From Streptoalloteichus tenebrarius (GTDB lineage: Bacteria; Actinomycetota; Actinomycetes; Mycobacteriales; Pseudonocardiaceae): a DNA stretch of 64,000 bases. The translations under genes were made by a program, and so were the position numbers. The DNA lies in contig NZ_JAMTCP010000031.1 in the NCBI RefSeq assembly GCF_024171885.1, positions 1-64,000 of the forward strand, in the 5' to 3' direction. This document shows positions 55,185-62,936 of this stretch, piece by piece (positions within the stretch are counted from its first letter, which is position 1; every line of letters starts with the position of its first letter). The notes under the pieces were generated by a model. That model was not told where the DNA came from and did no database searches. It saw only the letters and a program-made list of their open reading frames with translations.

Positions 55185-56032
55185 AGCACGTCCTCCCCTC
55201 GACGGCCACGCACGACGAGCACCACGACCACCAACGCCATCAGCAACACCGCCATCGCCGACCCCAGCGGCCAGTTGTTGCCGCCCCGGAACTGGTCGTC
55301 GATGACGCTGCCGAAGGTGGACTGGTCGACGCCGCCGAGCAGCTTCGGCGTGACGAAGTCGCCGGCCGAGGGCACGAGCACGAGCAGCGAGCCGGCGAGC
55401 ACACCCGGCCGGACCCCGGGCAACACCACCCGGAAGAACGTCGACACCCGGCCGTGGCCGAGGTCGTAGGACGCCTCCACCAGCCGGTAGTCGAACCGTT
55501 CGCACGCCACGTACAGCGGCAGCACCATGAACGGCAGGAAGCCGTAGGTGAGCCCGAGCACCACGGCGCCGTCGGTGAGCAGGAAGCCGCCCTCGCGGCC
55601 CAACCCCACCGCGCCGAGCAGCCGGTTGACCAGGCCGTCGCCGTCCAGCAGCGCCTTCCACGCGTAGATGCGCGCCAGGTAGCTCGCCCAGAACGGCACC
55701 AGCACCGCCGCCAGCAGCGCGTTGCGGTGTCGGCCGCCGTGCCGCGCGATGAACCACGCCAGCGGGAAGCCCAGCACCAGGCAGGCCACCGTCGTCAGCG
55801 CCGCGTAGGCCAGCGTCCGACCGAAGATCGGCAGGAACGCCGGGTCCAGCGCGGTGCGGTACGCCTGCGCGGTCCAGGGCAACACCACGCGCAGCGGCCC
55901 GGTGTCCCTGGTGGCGAAGCTGTACTGCACCACCAGGGCGAGCGGGACCAGCAGGAACAACGCCAACCAGAGCCCGGTCGGCAGCAGCAGGAGGTTGGCC
56001 GACAGCCAACGGGGAACGCGACGCCGTGCCAT
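55181..56032 (-). CDS. potB: spermidine/putrescine-type ABC transporter permease
   Basis: 283 residues from ATG 56032, overlapping the potD stop (TGATG). Six membrane helices; LFLLVPLALVVQYSF at the N-terminus, AWFIARHGGRHRNALLAAVLVPFWASYLARIYAWK split over helix 3 and its loop, and the EAA loop VEASYDLGHGRVSTFFRVVLPGVRPGV. Partner of PotC in the membrane channel. Confidence 0.92.
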   Translation of the reverse strand: MARRRVPRWLSANLLLLPTGLWLALFLLVPLALVVQYSFATRDTGPLRVVLPWTAQAYRTALDPAFLPIFGRTLAYAALTTVACLVLGFPLAWFIARHGGRHRNALLAAVLVPFWASYLARIYAWKALLDGDGLVNRLLGAVGLGREGGFLLTDGAVVLGLTYGFLPFMVLPLYVACERFDYRLVEASYDLGHGRVSTFFRVVLPGVRPGVLAGSLLVLVPSAGDFVTPKLLGGVDQSTFGSVIDDQFRGGNNWPLGSAMAVLLMALVVVVLVVRGRRGEDVL

Positions 56033-57192
56033 CAGCCCGTCTTGACCCTGGTCCACGCGTCGGCGTACCTGGCCTCCACGTCAGGACCGAGGTCCTTGGT
56101 GAACGGGAGCTTGGCGAGCACGTCCGCCGGCGGGTACACCAGCGGGTCGTCCAGCAGCTCCTTGTCGATCATCGGCTTGGCGGCGGCGTTGGCGCTGCCG
56201 TAGCGGATGGCGTTGGCCAGCTTCGCGCCGACGTCCGGCCGGAGCACGTAGTCGAGGAAGCGGTGCGCGTTCTCGGCGTGCGGGGCCTTGGCCGGGATGC
56301 ACAGCAGGTCGACGTAGCTCATGCCGCCCTCGCGCGGGATGGCGTAGGCGAGGTCGGGGTTGGCCTTCCTGGCCTGGAAGGCGTCGCCCGAGTAGCACTG
56401 CGCGAGCGGGACCTGGCCCGAGGTGAGCGGCTCGATGACGTCGGAGGTGATCTGCCCGATCTTCTTCTTCAGGTCGAGCAGGTAGCGGGTCGCGTCCTCG
56501 ATCTGCCGGGCGTCCTTGGTGTTCGGGTCGTGGCCCAGCGACAGCAGGCCGATCATCATGCCGTCCCTGGCCTCGTCCAGGATGGTGGCGCGCCCCTTCA
56601 CCGACGCGAGGTCGTAGGCGGAGAACCCGGTGACCTCGGCGCCGACCTGCGACCGCGAGTAGGCCAGGCCGGTGGTGCCCCACGCCCACGGGATCGAGTA
56701 CCGGTTGCCCGGGTCGTAGTCGGCCTCCCTGAACCGCTGCTCCAGGTTGCGCAGGTTCGGGATCAGGTCGTGGTCCAACGGGCGGACCAGGTTCGACCGC
56801 AGGAACCGGCGCAGGAAGTTGTCGCTGGGCACGACCAGGTCGTACCCGGCGGCCCCCGACGCGATCTTGGCCTCCAGCTCGTCGTTGGAGCTGAAGTTGT
56901 CGTAGGTCACCTGGATGCCGGTCTCCGCCTGGAAGCCGGGCACGGTGTCGTCGGCGATGTAGTCGGTCCAGTTGAAGAAGTTGAGCTTCTTCTCGTCGAC
57001 GTCGTTGGTCGCCTTCACGTCGGTCGCCGACCCGCTCGGCGCCGGCGGCGCCTCGGAGATGCCGCAGGCCGCGGCGCCCTGCGCGGCGAGCGCGAAGAAG
57101 GCCATCGACCGCAGCATCGACCGGCGGGTCATCCTCGGGCTGCCGGCGTCCCACAGCCGCGCGACGCGCACGGTCCGCTCGTTGCCACCCAT
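56032..57192 (-). CDS. potD: spermidine/putrescine-type substrate-binding lipoprotein
   Basis: 386 residues from ATG 57192, 4 nt after the potA stop. The N-terminus has twin Arg (MTRRSMLRSMAFFALAAQG) and a lipobox-like AAAC, so Tat export and lipid anchoring are likely. LNFFNWTDYIADDTVPGFQ, YDLVVPSDNFLRRF and IPWAWGTTGLAYSR are standard PotD segments. It captures the substrate outside the membrane for PotBC. Confidence 0.93.
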   Translation of the reverse strand: MGGNERTVRVARLWDAGSPRMTRRSMLRSMAFFALAAQGAAACGISEAPPAPSGSATDVKATNDVDEKKLNFFNWTDYIADDTVPGFQAETGIQVTYDNFSSNDELEAKIASGAAGYDLVVPSDNFLRRFLRSNLVRPLDHDLIPNLRNLEQRFREADYDPGNRYSIPWAWGTTGLAYSRSQVGAEVTGFSAYDLASVKGRATILDEARDGMMIGLLSLGHDPNTKDARQIEDATRYLLDLKKKIGQITSDVIEPLTSGQVPLAQCYSGDAFQARKANPDLAYAIPREGGMSYVDLLCIPAKAPHAENAHRFLDYVLRPDVGAKLANAIRYGSANAAAKPMIDKELLDDPLVYPPADVLAKLPFTKDLGPDVEARYADAWTRVKTG

Positions 57193-57196
57193 CGGG

Positions 57197-58411
57197 TCAG
57201 CGCACCTCCTCGACCAGCTCACGCCGGTCCTGCCCGACCGGCTCGGCGTCCAGCACGACGGTGAACTCGGGGTCCCACGCCATCCGCACCGGCTGGCCCG
57301 GCGTGCCGGCGTCGGAGATCCGCCGGGCGTTCTGCACGAACGCCACCAGCGACCCGCCGCCGGGCACGTCGACGACGTACTGCGTGGACATGCCGGTGTA
57401 GACGACGTCGGCGACGGTGCCGGTGAGCGAGCACCAGCCCGCTGGCGGCTGCTCGTCGCCGTCGGCGTCGTACAGGTGCAGCTTCTCGGGGCGCACGGTG
57501 ACCGCCAGTCGCTGCCCGTGACGCACCGCGCGGCCGGCCGGCAGGCTCGCCCGCAGCCGCTCCACGCCGTCGGCGGTCAGCTCCACCGCGCCGTCGGCCA
57601 GGCCCGAGACGGTGGCGTCCAGGATGTTGGACGTGCCGATGAACCCGGCGACGAACCGGGTCGCCGGCCGCTCGTAGACGTCCTCGGGGTAGCCGACCTG
57701 CTCCACCCGGCCGGCGTTCATCACCGCGACCCGGTGCGACAGGACCAGCGCCTCCTCCTGGTCGTGCGTGACGTAGAGGAACGTCGTGCCGACCTCGCGC
57801 TGGATGCGCATCAGCTCGATCTGCATCTGCTTGCGGAGCTGCGCGTCCAACGCGCCGAGGGGCTCGTCGAGCAGCAGGACGCGGGGGCGGGCGGCCAGCG
57901 CGCGGGCGATGGCCACCCGCTGCTGCTGGCCCCCGGACAGCTCGGTGGGGCGCCGCTTGGCGAACGCCGACAACTGCACGAGCTCCAGGTGCTCCCCGAC
58001 GCGTTCCCGCAGCTCGGAGCCCTTGATCCGCTTCCGGCGCAGGCCGTAGGCGACGTTGTCCCACACGCTCATGTGCGGGAACAGCGCGTAGGACTGGAAG
58101 ACCGTGTTGACGTCACGGCGGAACGGCGGCACGCCGACCATGTCCACGCCGTCCAGCTCGATCCGGCCGGCGTCCGGGTCGACGAACCCGGCGATCATCC
58201 GCAGCAGCGTGGTCTTGCCGCAGCCCGACGGACCGAGCACCGAGAAGAACTCGCCCTCGTGCACCCGCAGCGAGACGCCATCGACCGCCACCTGGTCGGA
58301 GAAGCGTTTGGTGACCCCGTAGATCCCCACCTCGACCGGGGCGAACGTGTCGGGCGTGCGCTCCTCTGCCGGGTGGAACCCACCAGGCGGCTCATCGGTC
58401 AATCCGGGCAC
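57197..58411 (-). CDS. potA: spermidine/putrescine-type ABC transporter ATPase
   Basis: 404 residues from GTG 58411; ribosome binding site weak. Walker A LGPSGCGKTTLL, Q loop VFQSYALFPHMSVWDN, signature LSGGQQQRVAIARAL, Walker B VLLLDEPLGALD and switch His in YVTHDQEEAL, then a TOBE-type C-terminal domain (about 290-404). First gene of the potADBC operon. Confidence 0.95.
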   Translation of the reverse strand: MPGLTDEPPGGFHPAEERTPDTFAPVEVGIYGVTKRFSDQVAVDGVSLRVHEGEFFSVLGPSGCGKTTLLRMIAGFVDPDAGRIELDGVDMVGVPPFRRDVNTVFQSYALFPHMSVWDNVAYGLRRKRIKGSELRERVGEHLELVQLSAFAKRRPTELSGGQQQRVAIARALAARPRVLLLDEPLGALDAQLRKQMQIELMRIQREVGTTFLYVTHDQEEALVLSHRVAVMNAGRVEQVGYPEDVYERPATRFVAGFIGTSNILDATVSGLADGAVELTADGVERLRASLPAGRAVRHGQRLAVTVRPEKLHLYDADGDEQPPAGWCSLTGTVADVVYTGMSTQYVVDVPGGGSLVAFVQNARRISDAGTPGQPVRMAWDPEFTVVLDAEPVGQDRRELVEEVR

Positions 58412-58697
58412 CTTCCAGGCAGTCTTCGGCCACGACGGGCCGTGCGGTTGGGGGAACGGGACGGGTCGCGCGAGGCGCGCCGGCTTCGTCGGAGGCGGCC
58501 ACGGTCGGGCCGTGGTCCCCTCCGCCCGCGGGCACCGACCGGGCGGGCCCCGCGAACACGGGCGCGGGCGGGCCCGCGGTGCGCCAGGGTAGACGAGTTC
58601 ACCCGGTCACAGCGAACCGAGCCCAACGCGTCCGCCACCCGATCGTGTGCGACGATGGCCGGCGCAACCCGACCGTGATGCTGGCGCAGGAGAGGTA

Positions 58698-58997
58698 GTG
58701 GCCACTGTGTCCAACTCGTCCAACTCGTCCCGCCCGTCCACCGCGGAGCTGGAGCAGCGGCGCGCCGTGACGGAGCTGGACCTGGAGCAGGAGCCGTCGG
58801 CGGAGTGGGGCTGGCACGGCACCTTCCCGCGCGCCACCCAGATCGCCGGCTGGTTCACCGCCGCCGTGATGCTGCTGATGCTCATCGGCAACCACCGCGG
58901 CCGCGTCGAGGACGTGTTCCTCGTCCTGATCGCCGTGACCATGGCCTTCATGCTGGTGCGCGACATCGTCAAGCGCCGCACCCACTGGCGGCGCTGA
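58698..58997 (+). CDS. DUF2631 small membrane protein
   Basis: 99 residues from GTG 58698 (AGGAGAGG upstream). A Ser/Asn-rich start, AVTELDLEQEPSAEWGWHG, then two membrane helices (TQIAGWFTAAVMLLMLIG and VFLVLIAVTMAFMLV) and a basic tail. The family (Rv2876-like) is restricted to actinobacteria and has no known role. Confidence 0.85.
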   Translation: MATVSNSSNSSRPSTAELEQRRAVTELDLEQEPSAEWGWHGTFPRATQIAGWFTAAVMLLMLIGNHRGRVEDVFLVLIAVTMAFMLVRDIVKRRTHWRR

Positions 58998-59034
58998 CCC
59001 CGGCCATCGACCACCGGTCGCCCGAGCCCACACC

Positions 59035-59077
59035 GAAGGCGCGTCCAGGGACCTCTCACGGTCCCGGGCGCGCCTTC
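59035..59077. terminator. hairpin after the DUF2631 gene
   Basis: GAAGGCGCG (59035-59043) pairs with CGCGCCTTC (59069-59077); inside, GGGACC pairs with GGTCCC, with small bulges. It lies 38 bp past the stop. Confidence 0.75.
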
Positions 59078-59113
59078 CGTCGTTCCACCGACCAGCGCGT
59101 TGGTCGCCGGGCT

Positions 59114-59231
59114 GTCACCACTCCACGGGTCGAGCACCTCGGCCCTGGTGTTCGCGAAGTCGCGGGCGTTCCTCGTGGCCAGGTCAACGCCACACCAGCT
59201 CGGAAAGGCCGCTCGCGCCGAGGGTGATCAC
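59114..59231 (-). pseudogene. FitB/VapC-like PIN toxin remnant with internal deletion
   Basis: Start GTG 59231 keeps the GTGA overlap with the antitoxin and reads VITLGASGLSELVW, a worn PIN N-terminus in which the active-site Asp position is Gly, then stops. In the next frame comes GVDLATRNARDFANTRAEVLDPWSG (59180-59114, given here as the C-terminal PIN strand), the normal end of such toxins. About 100-110 codons of the domain core are missing. Confidence 0.75.
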
Positions 59232-59480
59232 TCGGGGAGGTCCACGACGCGCGCCGGCTCAGTCCGTTCCGGGAGTTCGAGCGCCGCGGCCCCGCGCCGG
59301 AGGACCTACGGCGAATGCGGGTCCCCATCCCCATCTCGCGGGTCGGCCTGGTGGGGGCGGAGATGAGGATCGCCCGCACCTCCACCTCCATGCATCCATG
59401 GACCGACCGTGCTCGGCGGCGCGGACGCGCGACTCCGCGTTGAGGCCCTCGTCCACGTCGCGGATGGACAAGGCCGCCAT
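59228..59480 (-). pseudogene. FitA/VapB-like antitoxin, two frame breaks
   Basis: ATG 59480 gives MAALSIRDVDEGLNAESRVR and AAEHGRS, the FitA-type ribbon-helix-helix N-terminus. An 8-bp insertion (ATGGATGC, repeating the following ATGGA) near 59390-59400 shifts the frame; beyond it the text resumes MEVEVRAILISAPTRPTREM. A one-base loss near 59305 shifts again to RRGAAALELPERTEPARVVD-LPE and TGA at 59228. Undoing both gives 81 residues, normal for the family. Confidence 0.8.
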
Positions 59481-59581
59481 GCACGAACCCTCTGACGCTG
59501 TCACTACCAGCACAGTGCGGGCTCTGGCGTCCGTGGGGCGGGAGCGCCAGAGGGTTCGCCGGCTTCCGCCGGGCCGGGTGA

Positions 59582-60703
59582 TCAACCCTCGGCGGCGAGC
59601 TGGCCGCAGGCCGCGGCGATCTCCTGACCCCGGGTGTCCCTGACCGTGCAGGCCACGCCCTGCTCCTGCACGCGGCGCACGAACTCCCGCTCCACCGGCT
59701 TCGGCGAGGCGTCCCACTTGGACCCCGGCGTCGGGTTGAGCGGGATCAGGTTGACGTGCACGAGCTGGCCCAGGTGCTCGCGCAGGAGCCGGCCCAGCAG
59801 GTCCGCCCGCCAGCCGTGGTCGTTGACGTCGCGGATCAGGGCGTACTCGATCGAGACGCGCCGGCCGGTGCGGTCGGCGTAGTGACGCGCGGCCTCCAGC
59901 ACCTCCCGGACCTTCCAGCGCGTGTTCACCGGCACGAGGGTGTCGCGCAGCTCGTCGTCCGGCGTGTGCAGCGACACCGCCAGCCGCACCTGGAGGCCCT
60001 CGTCGGCGAGCTTGTGGATCGCCGGGACCAGGCCGACCGTGGAGACGGTGACCGACCGCTGCGAGATCCCGAGGCCGTTGGGGGCCGGGTCGCAGATGCG
60101 GTGCACGGCGTCGACCACGCGGCGGTAGTTCGCCAGCGGCTCGCCCATGCCCATGAACACGATGTTGGTGAGCCGACCCGCGTCCTCACCGCCGTCGATC
60201 CCGGGCAGCAGGCCGTCCCGCATGGCGGCGGCGGCCGCGCGCACCTGCTCGACGATCTCGGCCGTCGACAGGTTGCGCTGGAGGCCGCCCTGGCCGGTGG
60301 CGCAGAACGGGCAGGCCATGCCGCAGCCGGCCTGGCTGGAGATGCACACGGTCGCCCGGTCGGGGTACCGCATGAGCACGCTCTCCAGCAGCGTGCCGTC
60401 GTGGGCCTTCCACAGCGTCTTGCGCGTCTGACCGTCGTCGCAGGTCACGTGGCGCACCGGGGTGAGCAGCGGCGGCAGCAGGCGCTCCACGAGCTGGGCC
60501 CTGGTGGTGGCCGGGATGTCGGTCATCGCCTCCGGGTCGGCGGTGAGCCGCCCGAAGTAGTGGTGCGAGAGCTGCTTGGCCCGGAAGGGCTTCTCCCCCA
60601 GCTCGACGACGGCCGCCTGGCGCTGCTCGGCGGAGAGGTCGGCGAGGTGCCGCGGCGGCCGGCCACGGCGCGGGGCGTCGAACACGAGCGGGAGCGAAGT
60701 CAT
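59582..60703 (-). CDS. rlmN: dual-specificity RNA (adenine-C2) methyltransferase RlmN
   Basis: 373-residue radical SAM enzyme that methylates A2503 of 23S rRNA and A37 of some tRNAs. The cluster motif C-x3-C-x2-C is in [24 protein letters not shown] and [11 protein letters not shown] follow. The methyl-carrying Cys is in [14 protein letters not shown] near the C-terminus, and the other conserved Cys is in [14 protein letters not shown]. Start at 60703. It follows the decayed toxin-antitoxin relic; Rv2880c holds the same relative place, from memory. Confidence 0.96.
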   Translation of the reverse strand: MTSLPLVFDAPRRGRPPRHLADLSAEQRQAAVVELGEKPFRAKQLSHHYFGRLTADPEAMTDIPATTRAQLVERLLPPLLTPVRHVTCDDGQTRKTLWKAHDGTLLESVLMRYPDRATVCISSQAGCGMACPFCATGQGGLQRNLSTAEIVEQVRAAAAAMRDGLLPGIDGGEDAGRLTNIVFMGMGEPLANYRRVVDAVHRICDPAPNGLGISQRSVTVSTVGLVPAIHKLADEGLQVRLAVSLHTPDDELRDTLVPVNTRWKVREVLEAARHYADRTGRRVSIEYALIRDVNDHGWRADLLGRLLREHLGQLVHVNLIPLNPTPGSKWDASPKPVEREFVRRVQEQGVACTVRDTRGQEIAAACGQLAAEG

Positions 60704-60827
60704 AACGGTCCCAGTGTTCCAGATCGCGCGCGTGACCCGGCCGGCGTCCGGTGTTACGCCCGCCGCAGCCCGCGTTCCGGCCCCGGCGGTCGCCGGAACG
60801 CGGGGAAGGTGAGGAGACCGCCCAGCG

Positions 60828-61589
60828 TCAGCCGAGGACGATTCCCTCAGGCTTGGTCCGGGTGTGCAGGCGGTAGCGAACCGGAATCGTCAGGCCCTGG
60901 GTCTCGGCGATGGCCCGTTCGGCCACCTTCGGCGAGAACTCGATCCGCAGCACCGCCTCCAGGCTCGCCCGGTCCGGGAACCGCCACAGGGTGTCGACGC
61001 GGCGGCAGTCGAAACCGTGCCTGGCGAAGAACGCCTCGACCGCCACCGGGTCGTAGTGCGGCATGTCCGCGCGCATCCAGTTCCCGTACGGCGCGCTGCT
61101 GGCGTCGAGGTCGACGACCGCGAGCACCCCGCCGGGTCGCAGGACCCGGTCGGCCTCACGCAGCCCCGGCTCGCAGCCCGGCCCGAAGAAGTAGGCGGTG
61201 CGCGCGTGCACCAGGTCCGCGCTCGCCTCCGCCACGGGCAGCCGCTGGGCCGGGCCGACCAGGACCGTCACGTTGTCCAGAGCGGCGACCCGACGCCGCG
61301 CCCGCTCCACCAGCGGCGGGTGCGGCTCGACGCCGGTCACCGATCGCGCGGTGGCGGCGAACACCGGGAGGTGGAACCCGTCGCCGCAGCCGACGTCGAC
61401 CACGTCGCGGCCGGCGAAGTCGTACGCCTCCCGCAGCGCGCTCCAGATCGCCCCACCGGAGTCCTGGGCGTGGTTCTCCACCTCGTACACCTCGGGCCAG
61501 TGCCAGATGTTCGGGCTGGGCACGACCTCGGGAGCACGGGCCGCCGACGACGTCGACGCCGACAGGGCCGCCCGCACGAAGTTCCTCAC
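60828..61589 (-). CDS. class I SAM-dependent methyltransferase
   Basis: 253 residues. SAM motif [14 protein letters not shown] (about 64-76), acidic motif [18 protein letters not shown], motif III-like [15 protein letters not shown] and [20 protein letters not shown]. It resembles Methyltransf_11-type enzymes. Substrate unknown; the next gene downstream is rlmN, 124 bp away. Confidence 0.85.
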   Translation of the reverse strand: MRNFVRAALSASTSSAARAPEVVPSPNIWHWPEVYEVENHAQDSGGAIWSALREAYDFAGRDVVDVGCGDGFHLPVFAATARSVTGVEPHPPLVERARRRVAALDNVTVLVGPAQRLPVAEASADLVHARTAYFFGPGCEPGLREADRVLRPGGVLAVVDLDASSAPYGNWMRADMPHYDPVAVEAFFARHGFDCRRVDTLWRFPDRASLEAVLRIEFSPKVAERAIAETQGLTIPVRYRLHTRTKPEGIVLG

Positions 61590-61636
61590 CCTTTCGCTCT
61601 ACCAGGTGATGCGCGGGCGTGCCAGTGCCGGCCGAC

Positions 61637-62779
61637 TCATCCGGGAAGCGGCGCGTCGGCGGCGAGCGCGCGATAGAGACGGCGGCCGGCCTCGACGTCG
61701 AGGAGCACGCGGTCGCCGCCCTGCCGGAGACCGCCCTCGGAGCCGGGATCAGAGCCGTGATCGGGGCCGGTGCTGGTGCCGGTGCCGATCGAGGCGATCG
61801 GCGCGGCGAGGAGGACGAACCGCTCCGGCGGGACGGATCGCAGGGTCGCGACCAGCCCCTCCAGGTCGACCAGCGAGGCGCGTTCGTCCACAGTGGACGA
61901 AGCCAGGACGTCCGACACGACGCGCCGCAGCCGGACCGGGTCGAGCGGGGCGTCGTCACGGGCCTTGCGCGCCACCGCCCTCACGAGCTCCTGCTGCCGC
62001 CGAACACGGTGCGAGTCCACCGCACCTCCGGGACCACGCCACTCGCGCACGTAGGCCAGCGCTCGCTCGCCGTCCAACTCGTTGCGCCCCGGCCGCAGCG
62101 CCAGGCCGCTGTCCGGGTCGGGCGCCGGCCACACCCCGTCGTAGTCGATCTCCACACCGCCGAGCGCGTCCACGACCGCCCCGAGGGCGTGGACGTCGAG
62201 CTGGACGTACCGGGTGACGACCACGCCGGTCAGCTTCTGCACCGTCCGCACGGCGCAGGCCGGACCACCGGTGGACAACGCGGAGTCGAGCGCTCCCGTG
62301 TAGGGAGTGGTCCAGCCGCCGCCCTGGCGCGGGCAGGCCGGCACCTCCACCCATGCGTTCCCGGGAATGCTCACCGCCGTGACACTCGCGCGGTCGGCCG
62401 GCACATGCACCAGGACAGTGGTGTCGGGCCGGGCGCCCTCGACCCCACTCGTCCCAGCCCTGCTCGTCCCAGCCCCGCCCGTCCCGGCCCCGCGCGTCCC
62501 GGCACTTCCGCCTGCTCGCGATTCCACGCCGATGACCAGGACGTTCTCCGCGCCCCGCCGTCGTGCGACGCCCACGACGTCCGGGTGATCAACCTGGAGC
62601 ACTCCGTTCACCCGGCGCATCGCGGCGTCCAGACGCCACCACGTCAGCCCGAACGAGCCGGCGAGCAACAGGCTGAGGACCGCCAGCCCCACCAGGCTCC
62701 CGCGCAGCCAACGGCCGCGCCGCACCAGCCGGAGGCGGTGCCGCGCGTCACCCCGCGCAGCGGTCGTCCCACGTCGCAT
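61637..62779 (-). CDS. divergent LytR-CpsA-Psr (LCP) family protein
   Basis: 380 residues from ATG 62779. A basic N-terminus and one membrane helix (about 28-46), then the LCP domain: NVLVIGVESRAGG, RPDTTVLVHVPADR, VSIPGNAWVEVP, VRTVQKLTGVVVTRYVQLDV, VVDALGGVEI and RALAYVREWR...RVRRQQELV. LCP enzymes attach glycopolymers to peptidoglycan outside the membrane. Here the normally conserved SIPRD is SIPGN and the Arg pair is R-E-W, so catalysis may be altered or lost. Residues 93-113 hold an AGT(R/G/S)(G/R) repeat of 15-bp DNA units, inserted in a loop. Confidence 0.85.
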   Translation of the reverse strand: MRRGTTAARGDARHRLRLVRRGRWLRGSLVGLAVLSLLLAGSFGLTWWRLDAAMRRVNGVLQVDHPDVVGVARRRGAENVLVIGVESRAGGSAGTRGAGTGGAGTSRAGTSGVEGARPDTTVLVHVPADRASVTAVSIPGNAWVEVPACPRQGGGWTTPYTGALDSALSTGGPACAVRTVQKLTGVVVTRYVQLDVHALGAVVDALGGVEIDYDGVWPAPDPDSGLALRPGRNELDGERALAYVREWRGPGGAVDSHRVRRQQELVRAVARKARDDAPLDPVRLRRVVSDVLASSTVDERASLVDLEGLVATLRSVPPERFVLLAAPIASIGTGTSTGPDHGSDPGSEGGLRQGGDRVLLDVEAGRRLYRALAADAPLPG

Positions 62780-62936
62780 CGTCGACCACTGTCCCGGGAG
62801 CCGCCCCGTCGGCTCCTCCGCCCAACGGGACGGAGCGTGGTCGGCCCGGGCAGGGCCGATCGGCCGGGGCCGACCGGGCCACGCGGGGTCAGCCGCTCCT
62901 CCCGGTCGCGCGCGTCCCCCACCCCGGCGGGACGGC

